A stretch of DNA of 64,000 nucleotides. Source: Bacillota bacterium (lineage in GTDB: Bacteria > Bacillota > Clostridia > TANB77 > CAG-465). The position numbers were made by a program, and so were the translations under genes. The notes beneath the pieces are model-generated. The model saw only the letters and a program-made list of their open reading frames with translations. It had not been told where the DNA came from and did not search any database. The stretch covers positions 62,001-126,000 of the forward strand of contig JAEWPS010000045.1 in the NCBI GenBank assembly GCA_023460515.1, given 5' to 3'. Below are positions 43,147 through 52,354 of this stretch, piece after piece. How positions within the stretch are numbered: position 1 is the stretch's first letter; each line of letters opens with the position of its first letter.

Positions 43147-44344
43147 ATAATTTATTTGTAAAGTCTTTATTTAATATAGTATTGGTAAGGATACTATGTA
43201 TATTTGATGAATATATATCTAACTGAATCATTTGTTGTACGTGTTCACTTTGTTTGCTAATTATATTATTATTGAGTGAAGTAAAAACAGGTATTTTAGA
43301 CGACTTTGAGATGTTTGAGAGTAACAACTTACCTTTACTAGAAAGTGCCAAAATATGAGCATAATTTATTTTTTTTTCATATAATATTTTAAAATTATCT
43401 TTTTGTATTTTAAGAATGATATTTATTAATATTCTTTTGATTTTATTTTCTATATATCTTTTAGACTTTACGGAGTTTATTAATTCATCATAATCTTTAG
43501 CCGAAATTATATTTTTAAGTAATCTATTTTCTAGACCTTCAGTTACTTCATTTATTTTTGAAACCTCATATTCGCTCATACTAGTTATTTGATATTTTAA
43601 AAGATTAAATAGTTCACTATTTAATAAAATAGTATTTGTACTTAAGCTATTATAAATTTGAGAGGGAATGTATTTTTTTATATTTTCGAGTTCATTATTT
43701 TTTAGTGCAACTCTTATACTTGTAGCACTTGTAAAATTTAAACTATTATCATTTAATTTTAGTTCATTATAATTTGAACTGTTTCTTTGAATTAAATAGG
43801 GCTCAATACTACTATTTAATTTTTTTAGTGCTTTAATATACTCTATTCCAAGTATATTATTAGGTTTAGAAATTTCTTCAATCTCAGTACTATTTAAATA
43901 TTTTGATAAAGCAATACTCCTGGATTTCGCAAAAGTATTATTTTTATCTTGTAGTTTTATATCTTCCCATATTTCTTTTTCATTTTCAATAAGTTTAGTA
44001 GCAATACTATTTAAAATATCTATATTTTTACATTCACTTCCAAAACAAATACAATCTACAATCCCTAATGAATTTAATAATGAAATTGAACCTGATGCAA
44101 AATACTCACTACTAGAAGTAGCATAAAGCGTAGGTAATTCAATTACTAAGTCTACTCCATATTCAGTTGCAATTTTTGCTTTAGTAAACTTATCTAATAC
44201 TGATATGTTTCCAGTTTGAGTAAAGGAGCCCGACATAACTAAAATAACATAATCTGCGCCTGTTAATTCTTTAGATTTTTGTATATGATATATATGTCCA
44301 TTATGCATTGGATTATATTCTGTTATGATTCCTAAAACTTTCAA
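43145..44344 (-). CDS. tmcAL: tRNA(Met) cytidine acetate ligase (TmcAL/YlbM)
   Basis: 399 residues, standard. It makes N4-acetylcytidine at the wobble base of elongator tRNA-Met using acetate and ATP. The nucleotidyltransferase-like start is GIITEYNPMHNGHIYHI (5-21), with the HxGH motif. Then SGSFTQTGNISVLDKFTKA and ELPTLYATSSSEYFASGS. A GAGTGT site precedes the ATG. Its stop lies in the bidirectional terminator. Confidence 0.93.
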   Translation of the reverse strand: MKVLGIITEYNPMHNGHIYHIQKSKELTGADYVILVMSGSFTQTGNISVLDKFTKAKIATEYGVDLVIELPTLYATSSSEYFASGSISLLNSLGIVDCICFGSECKNIDILNSIATKLIENEKEIWEDIKLQDKNNTFAKSRSIALSKYLNSTEIEEISKPNNILGIEYIKALKKLNSSIEPYLIQRNSSNYNELKLNDNSLNFTSATSIRVALKNNELENIKKYIPSQIYNSLSTNTILLNSELFNLLKYQITSMSEYEVSKINEVTEGLENRLLKNIISAKDYDELINSVKSKRYIENKIKRILINIILKIQKDNFKILYEKKINYAHILALSSKGKLLLSNISKSSKIPVFTSLNNNIISKQSEHVQQMIQLDIYSSNIHSILTNTILNKDFTNKL

Positions 44345-44373
44345 AATTAGACACTCCTTTTGATTATTATCTA

Positions 44374-44401
44374 TTTACTTTGATAAAATAGATGGTATAA
44401 T
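44374..44401 (+). promoter_or_regulatory. sigma-A promoter of rnhA
   Basis: TTTACT (44374-44379), 16 nt, TATAAT (44396-44401). Confidence 0.6.
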
Positions 44402-44462
44402 ATATATAGTTTAACATAGAACAAGTAAATTTTCAAGAAATTGGAGGATATAAAGTTAAAAG

Positions 44463-44900
44463 ATGAGAAAAAAAATTACAATGTATACGGATGGAGCATG
44501 CAGTGGAAATCCTGGTCCTGGAGGTTATGCTGCCATACTAATGTATGAAGGAAACACAAAAGAAGTATCTGGATTTGAAAAGAATACTACAAATAATAAA
44601 ATGGAAATAACAGCGGTTATAAAAGGATTAGAAATTATTAAAGAGCCATGTGATATAGAAATATATAGTGATAGTACCTACGTTGTTGATAGTGTTGAAA
44701 AAGGCTGGCTGTTTGGTTGGGAAAAGAAAAATTGGATAAAATCTGATAAAAAACCAGTAAAAAATGTTGAACTTTGGACAGAAATGATTAAATATCTTAA
44801 TATACATAATATACGTTTTATTAAGGTTAAAGGTCATAGTGACAATGAGTTTAATAATAGATGTGATAAGTTGGCTGTAGAAGCATATAAAAATATGTAA
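44463..44900 (+). CDS. rnhA: ribonuclease HI
   Basis: 145 residues. It cuts the RNA strand of RNA-DNA hybrids. Catalytic Asp10 (YTDGACSGNPG), Glu48 (NNKMEITAV), Asp70 (YSDSTYVV), with His125 and Asp135 in the loop KGHSDNEFNNRCD. The E. coli numbering is almost kept. GGAGGAT is 12-13 nt from the ATG, slightly long. spoIIM follows. Confidence 0.96.
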   Translation: MRKKITMYTDGACSGNPGPGGYAAILMYEGNTKEVSGFEKNTTNNKMEITAVIKGLEIIKEPCDIEIYSDSTYVVDSVEKGWLFGWEKKNWIKSDKKPVKNVELWTEMIKYLNIHNIRFIKVKGHSDNEFNNRCDKLAVEAYKNM

Positions 44901-44926
44901 TTATATATTACCATAAAGCATAGAAT
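44898..44926 (+). promoter_or_regulatory. possible sigma-E-type promoter of spoIIM
   Basis: CATAGAAT (44919-44926) fits the sigma-E -10 pattern; TAATTAT (44898-44904) is a partial -35, spacer 14 nt. It overlaps the end of rnhA. Confidence 0.3.
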
Positions 44927-44943
44927 GTTTTGTGGTGATATAT

Positions 44944-45552
44944 TTGAAGAATTACATATTAAAAATATTAAGAGAAAATAAAAAAAGTATAAAGGTGTTT
45001 ATTTTTTGTATATTATTAGGACTTGCTGCAGGAATTATCTCATATAATTTTTTGAGTTCTTCTAATAAAACTGAGCTTGTAAATAGTGTAAGAACAACGT
45101 TAGATATTTCTAAAAATGAAAACTTTGAAAAAGTTTCTATATTACAAAATGGCCTTAAATCTAACTTATACACTATTTTATTGTTTTTAGTTGTATCTAC
45201 AACAATAGTTGCACCAATAGTATTTTGTATAATATATTTTTTAAAAGGATTTGCAATAGGCATATATATTTCAGTTATATATAGCATATTTGGATTTTGG
45301 AATGGAACGTTATCTAATTTTTTAATTAATATTATTCCAAATATAATATTCATACCGGCATATATATTTATAGGACTTAAAACTATAGATTTTCACTATT
45401 ATATTTGTAGTGAATCTACACTAATGGAAAAATTAAAAAGGCTTGTATATTTGGGATATTCTTATATGATAATTACACCTTTTTTCTTTCTATCTATAGT
45501 AATGGAGCAGTTAGTTTTTCCTGTGGTGTTGAATATATACATTAAGATATAA
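44944..45552 (+). CDS. spoIIM: stage II sporulation protein M
   Basis: 202 residues from a TTG after GGTGAT (44934-44939). About five transmembrane helices. The central conserved segment is FLKGFAIGIYISVIYSIFG. SpoIIM anchors the SpoIIP-SpoIID peptidoglycan machine that drives engulfment. spoIIP lies 1.3 kb downstream; spoIID is not in the window. Confidence 0.9.
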   Translation: MKNYILKILRENKKSIKVFIFCILLGLAAGIISYNFLSSSNKTELVNSVRTTLDISKNENFEKVSILQNGLKSNLYTILLFLVVSTTIVAPIVFCIIYFLKGFAIGIYISVIYSIFGFWNGTLSNFLINIIPNIIFIPAYIFIGLKTIDFHYYICSESTLMEKLKRLVYLGYSYMIITPFFFLSIVMEQLVFPVVLNIYIKI

Positions 45553-45555
45553 GTA

Positions 45556-45600
45556 AAATAAAAAAGTATTACAATAATTTTTGTAATACTTTTTTATTTT
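45556..45600. terminator. bidirectional terminator
   Basis: A 20-bp stem (AAAATAAAAAAGTATTACAA with its complement) between spoIIM and the minus-strand repeat gene. Confidence 0.9.
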
Positions 45601-45623
45601 ATATAATGATAATATATAGAGGT

Positions 45624-46067
45624 CTACTTTTTGCTTATATTTGCTGGATAACATAATCTTCCTTCAGAATCATAGAAAGGATCACCAGGATAACAAAGTC
45701 TATCATTATAATCATAAAAGGGATCACCTGGGTAACATAATCGTCCTTGAGTATCATAAAAAGGGTCACCTGGGTAACATAACCGTCCTTGAGTATCATA
45801 AAAAGGGTCACCGGGATAGCAAAACCTTCCTTGCGAATCATAAAAAGAATCACCACTTGAAATTTTATCTTTAACATTATTATTTTGTGGCCCGCCTTTA
45901 CCATAATCAAGTAATATATCGATAAATATGTCGGCAGGATTATCAGCTGTAGAATTATTTGTATTATTGCAGTTTTTCTCTGATTCTTTATTTAATATTT
46001 TGCACATTACACAGTTAAAGCAAAAAACAATGAGAATTAAAACAACAAAAGCTAAAATTGTAAGCAT
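45624..46067 (-). CDS. membrane-anchored 14-residue-repeat protein
   Basis: 147 residues. The N-terminal transmembrane helix (1-22) is followed by an Asn/Lys-rich linker. Then five tandem 14-residue units span residues 72-141, consensus GDPFYDTQGRLCYP, each with one Cys, one Pro-Gly-Asp turn and two aromatic positions. Units 2 and 3 are identical in protein. The repeat does not match a family I know. The gene is on its own transcript with a strong vegetative promoter, so it is not obviously sporulation controlled. Possibly a surface-exposed, disulfide- or metal-binding filament. Confidence 0.75.
   Translation of the reverse strand: MLTILAFVVLILIVFCFNCVMCKILNKESEKNCNNTNNSTADNPADIFIDILLDYGKGGPQNNNVKDKISSGDSFYDSQGRFCYPGDPFYDTQGRLCYPGDPFYDTQGRLCYPGDPFYDYNDRLCYPGDPFYDSEGRLCYPANISKK
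45645..45854 (-). repeat. five 42-bp tandem repeats
   Basis: DNA repeat underlying the 14-residue protein repeat, 5 x 42 bp, in frame. Confidence 0.9.
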
Positions 46068-46118
46068 GATATATCCTCCTTAAAAATTATTTTTCAGATT
46101 TATATATTTTTGTGTAAT

Positions 46119-46147
46119 ATTATAACATATTTTATATATTATGTCAA
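46119..46147 (-). promoter_or_regulatory. sigma-A promoter of the repeat-protein gene
   Basis: Minus strand TTGACA (46147-46142), 17 nt, TATAAT (46124-46119), near consensus. Confidence 0.75.
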
Positions 46148-46295
46148 ATATATAAGTGTGGATAAGTTTGACTGAGTAATACTTTAATAAATAGTATAAC
46201 CTATATAAAGGTATTAGTTTTTATGCGTTTTTTTCTGTACACTATAAATTGTTTAATCTTTTGTACAGATTTTAGACACTTTTTTCTTAAATAAC

Positions 46296-46324
46296 TTGAA
46301 AATTAGACGAAAGTATTGTACAAT
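46296..46324 (+). promoter_or_regulatory. sigma-A promoter of the DivIVA-like gene
   Basis: TTGAAA (46296-46301), 17 nt, TACAAT (46319-46324). Between the two divergent promoters (46148-46295) nothing else was recognised. Confidence 0.6.
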
Positions 46325-46349
46325 ATATATATCTTGGAGGTAGCAAATT

Positions 46350-46769
46350 ATGGATAGTGAAAAGAAGTTTTCAAACGAGATGTTTGGATATAGCAAACAA
46401 GAAGTAGATGAATATATTAAAGAATTGAAAGCTGAATATGAAAGTAGACTTCAAGCGGAAAAATCAGATTCAAATAGACTTTCTAATGAGCTTACAATAG
46501 TAAAGAAAAAATTGGAAAGATACGAAATAGATTATATTGAAAGACAAGAAAAGGTTGCAAATGCTTTAATTACGGCAGAAGATCAGTCAAAAAAAATAAT
46601 TGAGAATGCCAGAGCAGAAGCAAATGAAGAACGTGAAAGAATTGAACATTTAACAGAAATGGAAAAAGAAAAATTATTAGACTTAAAAAAAGAAGTTATT
46701 GATCTTAAAGAAAGAACAATAAGATTAATGGACAAGTACAGTACAGACATGAATAGTTTGTTAGATTAA
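46350..46769 (+). CDS. DivIVA-domain coiled-coil protein
   Basis: 139 residues. The N-terminal FSNEMFGYSKQEVDEYIKEL (7-26) is the DivIVA membrane-curvature-sensing motif, and residues 30-130 are coiled coil. It is shorter than the division/polarity protein DivIVA (about 165 or more) and lies apart from the ylm-divIVA cluster. Probable cell-pole or septum scaffold. spoIIP follows by 48 nt. Confidence 0.75.
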   Translation: MDSEKKFSNEMFGYSKQEVDEYIKELKAEYESRLQAEKSDSNRLSNELTIVKKKLERYEIDYIERQEKVANALITAEDQSKKIIENARAEANEERERIEHLTEMEKEKLLDLKKEVIDLKERTIRLMDKYSTDMNSLLD

Positions 46770-46817
46770 TCATAAATTTATAACAGTTGTAGTATACATA
46801 GAACAAAGGAGTTTTCT

Positions 46818-47951
46818 ATGAGAATTACAACTGTTTTTTTTAAGCATGGTATAAAAGGGATAACCAGTAGTATTAGCGATTGGTTAAAAAAAATTATATA
46901 TTTATCATATATTTGTATACTATTAATATTTCTTGCTTTTTTTGTATCTAATTTTAATATTAATAGTAATATTGTTGCGCTTGCAAGTAATGCTAGAATT
47001 AGTGGAGAAAATGAATTGAATATATCAAGTATTAAAAATATATATCCTCTTTTTAACAGTAATAACTATATTATAAAAGAAAAATTAAATAATGAAGTTA
47101 TATCTGTTACTAACGAAAATAAATATGGTTACGAATTGATTGATAATATAACTACCGATGAAGCGGTTTCGGTATTTTCAAACAAAAGAAATTTAAACAT
47201 TAATGTAACAGATAGTCCTGATTTGGAGAGAATATCAATAGATACTATGAAAATACTCAATTATTCAACTTTGCGTGGAATAAATTATCAAGAATTATAT
47301 AACAAAACTATTACACTTACAAAAATAAGTGATAACATTTTGCTATATAATACACATACATCTGAGTCATACACAAATAGTGTAAAATATAAATTTGATT
47401 ATACAGGAACATATAGAACAACAGATTCTAATTTTAATATGATTAGTGTTGCTAGAGAATTAGAGAAAAATCTAAAAGAAAAAAATGTAAGTGTTATACA
47501 AGATACTACTCCTCATGATTACGGAACTTATACAAGTGCATATGCCAGATCGAAAATAACTGTTAAGGATAGTATAACTAAAAATGGAAATTTTGGTATA
47601 GCTATAGATGTACATAGAGATGCAAGTGGCGACTTAGCTTTTGCACCTAAGGTAAATATAAACGGAATAGATGTTGCACAATGTATGTTTGTTGTTGGTG
47701 TTGGAACAGATAAAAATAGAAATCCATATTATTCGGATAATTTGAGCTTAGCTATTCAACTTCAACTCTTAGCAGATAAGATATATCCAGGATTGTTTAG
47801 ACCCATGTATATTAGAAATTCAATGTATAATCAAGATTTAAATAGATATTCGTTGCTTATAGAAGTAGGGGCTACTGGTAATACATTAGATGAGGCATAT
47901 TATGCTACAAGATGTATTAGCAACTTATTAAATATAATATATAAAAAATAA
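46818..47951 (+). CDS. spoIIP: stage II sporulation protein P
   Basis: 377 residues. One N-terminal transmembrane helix (about 28-50), a variable middle and the SpoIIP amidase/endopeptidase domain from about 170. LLYNTHTSESY carries the first zinc His, AIDVHRDAS the second, and LLIEVGATGNT the catalytic Glu. It cleaves cross-links during engulfment, with SpoIIM and SpoIID. TATACATA at 46793-46800 is a weak sigma-E-like -10. Confidence 0.93.
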   Translation: MRITTVFFKHGIKGITSSISDWLKKIIYLSYICILLIFLAFFVSNFNINSNIVALASNARISGENELNISSIKNIYPLFNSNNYIIKEKLNNEVISVTNENKYGYELIDNITTDEAVSVFSNKRNLNINVTDSPDLERISIDTMKILNYSTLRGINYQELYNKTITLTKISDNILLYNTHTSESYTNSVKYKFDYTGTYRTTDSNFNMISVARELEKNLKEKNVSVIQDTTPHDYGTYTSAYARSKITVKDSITKNGNFGIAIDVHRDASGDLAFAPKVNINGIDVAQCMFVVGVGTDKNRNPYYSDNLSLAIQLQLLADKIYPGLFRPMYIRNSMYNQDLNRYSLLIEVGATGNTLDEAYYATRCISNLLNIIYKK

Positions 47952-47960
47952 GAATGTGTA

Positions 47961-47989
47961 TTGTAATGAATGTGGTCATGTGATATAAT
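47961..47989 (+). promoter_or_regulatory. sigma-A promoter
   Basis: TTGTAA (47961-47966), 17 nt, TATAAT (47984-47989), upstream of the GT-C-like gene. Confidence 0.55.
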
Positions 47990-48011
47990 CTACCTAAGAA
48001 GGGTGGATTAT

Positions 48012-49505
48012 ATGGAGATGAAATTAACAAAAAATCTAATTATAAAGATAATTCTTTGTGTATTTATGCTGGTATTTATATTTTCATTATGCTCAATTGA
48101 TTTACAAAATGATACATTTTATGATATATTAATAGGAAAAGAGTACTCGCAAAACGGTATCTTTTCCATAGATAAATTTTCTATTCACGAAAATTTGAAA
48201 TATCAGACTCACCATTTGTTTTTAGATTTAGTTATTTATGCTATATATAATGTATTTGGGTTTATAGGAACATATATACTTGAGATAATACTTACATGTA
48301 TAATAGCAATGTTATTTTATACAGTCAATAATCAGTTTACAAAAAGCAAAAAAATCGCTTATATTATTACGTTTATACAACTTTTCATGTTTTCACCATT
48401 TATATCTCTTAGAGCTCAAATGTTTAGTAGTATATTTTTTCTAATTGAAATAATAATGATAAATAAATATTTATATGGGAACCTATCAGATAGAAAAAAT
48501 AAAATAATATTAGCAATATTAACTTTAATACCAATTTTATTAATTAATTTTCATAGTGGAGTAATATTCTTTTATTATATAATAATTGGTGTTTATTTAT
48601 TTAATTTATGTAATGTTAATTTAATAAGAATAGAAAATGATAAAACTATAGATAAAAATAAGTTGAAAAAGCTCATATATCCTTTTGTTATAAGTTTACC
48701 TTTGCTACTTTTAAATCCTTATGGTATAAACGGAATTACTTATATGTTTAAAACACTTAATAATTCTTTTATAAATAACAGCATTCAAGAATTTTTTCCA
48801 TTTAATATAAAAGGTGTTATGGGAATTCAAATGTTTATATATTTTGTTATTCAGATAATACCGTTAATATTAAGTAATAAGAAGATAAAGCTACAGGAGA
48901 TACTATTTTTTTCTGGCACTTTGTTTATGTCGTTACTATCCGTAAGACATTTTATGTTTTTTATAATAACAACAGTAGTTCTTATCCCACATTTGGAATT
49001 TGTATTAACTAGAATGAAAAACTGGTTATATTTTGGACTGAATGAAAAAGGATTAAAAGGCATGACTGTACTAATAAATGTTATAATATTTATTGTTATA
49101 ATGTCTGCAATCTCTAGTCGATTATCACAAAAACAATATGAGTTCATACCAAGTAAGTTTTATCCTATTAATGCGGTGGAATATATTAAAAAAAATATAG
49201 GTTACGATAAGGTTATTTTTAATGAATATACGTGGGGAAGCTATATGATGTTTAATGACATAAAAGTATTTATAGATTCTAGATGTGACTTATATACAAA
49301 GGAATATAACCAGGGTGTAAATGTCGCAGAAGATTATATGAACACTGTAAAATGTAAAATTCATTATAAAGATATAGTAAATAAATATAATATAGAATAT
49401 TTTTTAATTCCAAAGGACGAGCCGCTTACGATAATGTTACTTAAAGACGATAATTATGTAAATATTTATGAAGATGATATATCATATATATTTAAAAAAA
49501 AGTAG
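48012..49505 (+). CDS. polytopic GT-C-like membrane protein
   Basis: 497 residues from the ATG after AGGGTGGA; a GTG 42 nt upstream would run through the promoter. About ten helices. The first periplasmic-type loop contains DTFYDILIGKEYSQNG and a downstream His (KYQTHHLFLDL), as in lipid-linked-sugar glycosyltransferases of the GT-C fold. The C-terminal VIFNEYTWGSYMMF and VFIDSRCDLY are typical of the same group. Donor and acceptor unknown. A second GT-C-like gene lies at 50991, after pgi. Confidence 0.7.
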   Translation: MEMKLTKNLIIKIILCVFMLVFIFSLCSIDLQNDTFYDILIGKEYSQNGIFSIDKFSIHENLKYQTHHLFLDLVIYAIYNVFGFIGTYILEIILTCIIAMLFYTVNNQFTKSKKIAYIITFIQLFMFSPFISLRAQMFSSIFFLIEIIMINKYLYGNLSDRKNKIILAILTLIPILLINFHSGVIFFYYIIIGVYLFNLCNVNLIRIENDKTIDKNKLKKLIYPFVISLPLLLLNPYGINGITYMFKTLNNSFINNSIQEFFPFNIKGVMGIQMFIYFVIQIIPLILSNKKIKLQEILFFSGTLFMSLLSVRHFMFFIITTVVLIPHLEFVLTRMKNWLYFGLNEKGLKGMTVLINVIIFIVIMSAISSRLSQKQYEFIPSKFYPINAVEYIKKNIGYDKVIFNEYTWGSYMMFNDIKVFIDSRCDLYTKEYNQGVNVAEDYMNTVKCKIHYKDIVNKYNIEYFLIPKDEPLTIMLLKDDNYVNIYEDDISYIFKKK

Positions 49506-49515
49506 AAATTTTATG

Positions 49516-49544
49516 TTGAAAAGATTATAGCTATATGATATAAT
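49516..49544 (+). promoter_or_regulatory. sigma-A promoter of pgi
   Basis: TTGAAA (49516-49521), 17 nt, TATAAT (49539-49544). Confidence 0.7.
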
Positions 49545-49572
49545 GATTAAAATGTTATAAGGAGGAATTGTT

Positions 49573-50884
49573 ATGCAAGGTATTTCGTTAGATTTTAAAG
49601 GATTAAGCCCATTTGTTGAGGAATATGAATTGAAACTTATGGAAAATGGTGTATTTTCAGCTCACAATATGATAAATGACAAAACAGGTGCAGGTAGAAA
49701 TATGTTACGGTTGGGTTGATTTACCAAATAAAATAACAGATGAAGAGATTAATAGAATAAAAAAATGCAGTGATAGAATAAAAAAACAAGCTGATGTTTT
49801 CGTAGTAATTGGAATAGGTGGATCATATTTAGGAGCTAAAGCGGTTATAGATATATTTTCTAGTACATTTAGTAATATGCAATCTTTGAATGATAGAAAA
49901 CATCCTGAGATCTTATTTGCTGGTAATAATTTAAGTGGAAAATATATAAGAGATTTAATTGAATATATACGTGATAAAGACGTCGCAATAAATGTTATTT
50001 CTAAATCAGGAAAAACTTTAGAACCAGCGATTGCTTTTAGAATACTTAAATTATTTTTAGAAGAAAAATATGGTATATCTGGTGCCGCAGAAAGAATTTA
50101 TGTTACAACAGATAAGGAAGATGGAATATTAAATAAAATTGCAAAAGATAATGAATATGAAACATTTGTAATACCAAAAGATGTAGGTGGTAGATATTCT
50201 GTACTTACTCCAGTTGGACTACTTCCTATGGCTGTTGCAAATATAGATTTTGAGGAAGTATTAGATGGAGCAACTTTTGCTGAATATGTTTATAACGAAA
50301 AGAGTATTGAAAAAAATGACTGTTATAAATACGCTGCATATAGAAACATATTAAATAAAAAAGGAAAAGATATTGAGATAATGGCATCATATGAACCTAG
50401 TTTTGCTATGTTTACTGAATGGTTTAAACAGCTATTTGGTGAAAGTGAAGGAAAAAACTCTAAAGGTATTTTTCCTGCTGGAGTTAGTTTAACTACAGAT
50501 CTACACTCAATGGGACAAATGATTCAAGACGGAAAAAGAAATATATTCGAAACTGTTATAAACATTTCTAGAAATAGGAGCTTTATAACATTACCAAAAG
50601 TATATGATGATCAAGACGGCTTAAATTACTTGGCAGGAACCGAAATCGATTATATAAATAAGCAAGCTTTTTTAGGAACAGTGCAAGCACATGTTGAAGG
50701 ATTAGTACCATGTATAATTATAAATTTAGAAGAAGTAAATGAATATAATATAGGTCAGTTAATATATTTCTTTGAAAAGGCATGTGCAATAAGTGGTTAT
50801 ATATTGGGAGTTAATCCATTTGACCAACCAGGAGTTGAAGCATATAAAAATAACATGATGAAATTACTAGAAAATAAACAATAA
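49573..50884 (+). pseudogene. pgi: glucose-6-phosphate isomerase with an N-terminal frameshift
   Basis: An ATG at 49573 with GGAGG upstream opens the expected PGI N-terminus (LDFKGLSPFVEEYELKLM, then INDKTGAGRNM), but the frame hits TGA at 49717. The rest (from about residue 45, GWVDLPNKITDEEINRIKK, to the end) continues in another frame up to 50884. Everything after the shift is intact: VVIGIGGSYLGAKAV, SKSGKTLEPAIAFR, and the catalytic Glu in GESEGKNSKGIFP. The lesion is one nucleotide near 49700-49710. It could be a sequencing error, since the gene otherwise shows no decay. Confidence 0.85.
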
Positions 50885-50897
50885 TGAATAGTTACAG

Positions 50898-50951
50898 GTG
50901 TTATAAACAGTCATATCTAAAAGTAATGGAATGTTTATAACACTAATTTTT
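50898..50951 (+). terminator. terminator of pgi
   Basis: GTGTTATAAACA (50898-50909) pairs with TGTTTATAACAC (50932-50943), then AATTTTTAT. Confidence 0.65.
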
Positions 50952-50990
50952 ATACATAAATGATATAAAATTGAACAATAGGAGAATTTA

Positions 50991-52163
50991 ATGAAGAAAG
51001 AACTTTCTAAAAAAAATAAGCTTTTTATAGGAATATTTATTTTGACAGGATTAATTTTTTTTACTAGACTTATTTTCTATAGAATTATTGGTCCAGACTA
51101 TTACATATGTTTGAAAAATTGGTATAGTCAAATAATACAAAATGGACAAATTGATTCATTAGGATTAAAAATAGGAAATTACACTCCACCTTATATTTTA
51201 TTACTTACAATTGGAACTTATATTACAACCAACTCCTTGTTTTGGGTAAAATTTATAGCATTAATATTTGATATAGTTTTAGCATTGTATTCTTGTTTGA
51301 TAGTCAAACACTTTAATGTAAATAAATATTTTAAAATATTTTGTTATATTATTGTATTACCTGGAGTAGTTATTAATTCAGCTGTTTTAGGACAGTGTGA
51401 TTCTATATACACTTCATTTGTAATGATGTTTGTATATTATATTTTAAAGGATAAAAAAAGATTGGCAATGTTTCTTTTTGGTATTGCTTTATCATTCAAA
51501 TTGCAAGCAATATTCATAGCGCCAGTTATGCTATACCTATTAATTACAAAAAAAGTAAGAATCATTGATGTTCTATATGTAGTTCCAGGATTTTTTATTT
51601 TAATGGTACCTACAATGATTTACGGTAAAAGTATAATTGAAATCTTTATGATATATATACAACAAACTAAGGAATATCCAGAATTAGTACGTTCAGCGCC
51701 AAATATATATTCATTGGTATCACTCAATTATAAAGGTATAAATCTTATACTCAAATATTTAATATCTATAATAACCGTAATAATATCAATTTTTATTTCT
51801 GTTAGAGGAATAAAAAAACATAATTATAAGTATGATTCAAATAGGTTTTTAATTAAAGTTATGCTACTTTCACTAATAGTTCCATATATATTACCAGGAA
51901 TGATGGACAGGTATTTTTATATGGCAAATATTTTCATTCTTATAACCGTATTTAGTATGAAAGATTACAGCAAAGCTGATGTTAAATTATTAATTTTAGC
52001 CTCTATAGCATATTTTATACCTGTTGTTACTATAAACTTTTTTCAATATAATAGATATTTTCTAATTTTATCTGAAAAAATAGGAGTAAGTTTAATAGCA
52101 TCTACGATTAATTTATATGTAGTATATAAATATATTGATAAATATATATTTAATGACACATAA
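50991..52163 (+). CDS. GT-C/GT87-like membrane glycosyltransferase
   Basis: 390 residues, about ten transmembrane helices. The first loop GPDYYICLKNW with a downstream IGNYTPPYILLL, and LGQCDSIYTSFVM after TM4, fit GT-C mannosyl- or arabinosyl-like transferases. It likely works on polyprenyl-linked sugars outside the membrane. Neighbours: pgi upstream and an SSB-like gene downstream. Substrate unknown. Confidence 0.7.
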   Translation: MKKELSKKNKLFIGIFILTGLIFFTRLIFYRIIGPDYYICLKNWYSQIIQNGQIDSLGLKIGNYTPPYILLLTIGTYITTNSLFWVKFIALIFDIVLALYSCLIVKHFNVNKYFKIFCYIIVLPGVVINSAVLGQCDSIYTSFVMMFVYYILKDKKRLAMFLFGIALSFKLQAIFIAPVMLYLLITKKVRIIDVLYVVPGFFILMVPTMIYGKSIIEIFMIYIQQTKEYPELVRSAPNIYSLVSLNYKGINLILKYLISIITVIISIFISVRGIKKHNYKYDSNRFLIKVMLLSLIVPYILPGMMDRYFYMANIFILITVFSMKDYSKADVKLLILASIAYFIPVVTINFFQYNRYFLILSEKIGVSLIASTINLYVVYKYIDKYIFNDT

Positions 52164-52228
52164 AGAACATAAACATGAAATAGAAATGTAACTTAGAAAC
52201 AAATAAAATGATAAAACATGAGAAAAAA

Positions 52229-52245
52229 ATGTAAATTGTTTACAT
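52229..52245. promoter_or_regulatory. 17-bp palindrome, possible operator
   Basis: ATGTAAA-TTG-TTTACAT is a perfect inverted repeat of two 7-bp arms. It lies just upstream of the -35 box at 52252, and part of it repeats as another inverted repeat, GTTTACATAAAC (52238-52249). Confidence 0.5.
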
Positions 52246-52251
52246 AAACTA

Positions 52252-52280
52252 TTTACAAAATTAAATTACTATGATATAAT
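52252..52280 (+). promoter_or_regulatory. sigma-A promoter of the SSB-like gene
   Basis: TTTACA (52252-52257), 17 nt, TATAAT (52275-52280). Confidence 0.75.
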
Positions 52281-52354
52281 ATATATATTATAGTAATTTT
52301 TTTACCCTATATAACATAAGATTAAAGTATATAAAGTCCAAAGGAGGAAATTTT

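Noticed and set aside
45641..45874. Plus-strand frame of 77 codons with HKKGHLGN-like repeats
   Set aside because: Antisense image of the 42-bp repeats; no promoter or start signal.
49676..50884. pgi as an intact gene starting at the ATG at 49676
   Set aside because: No ribosome site there, and the missing N-terminus is present in another frame with a good site at 49561-49573.
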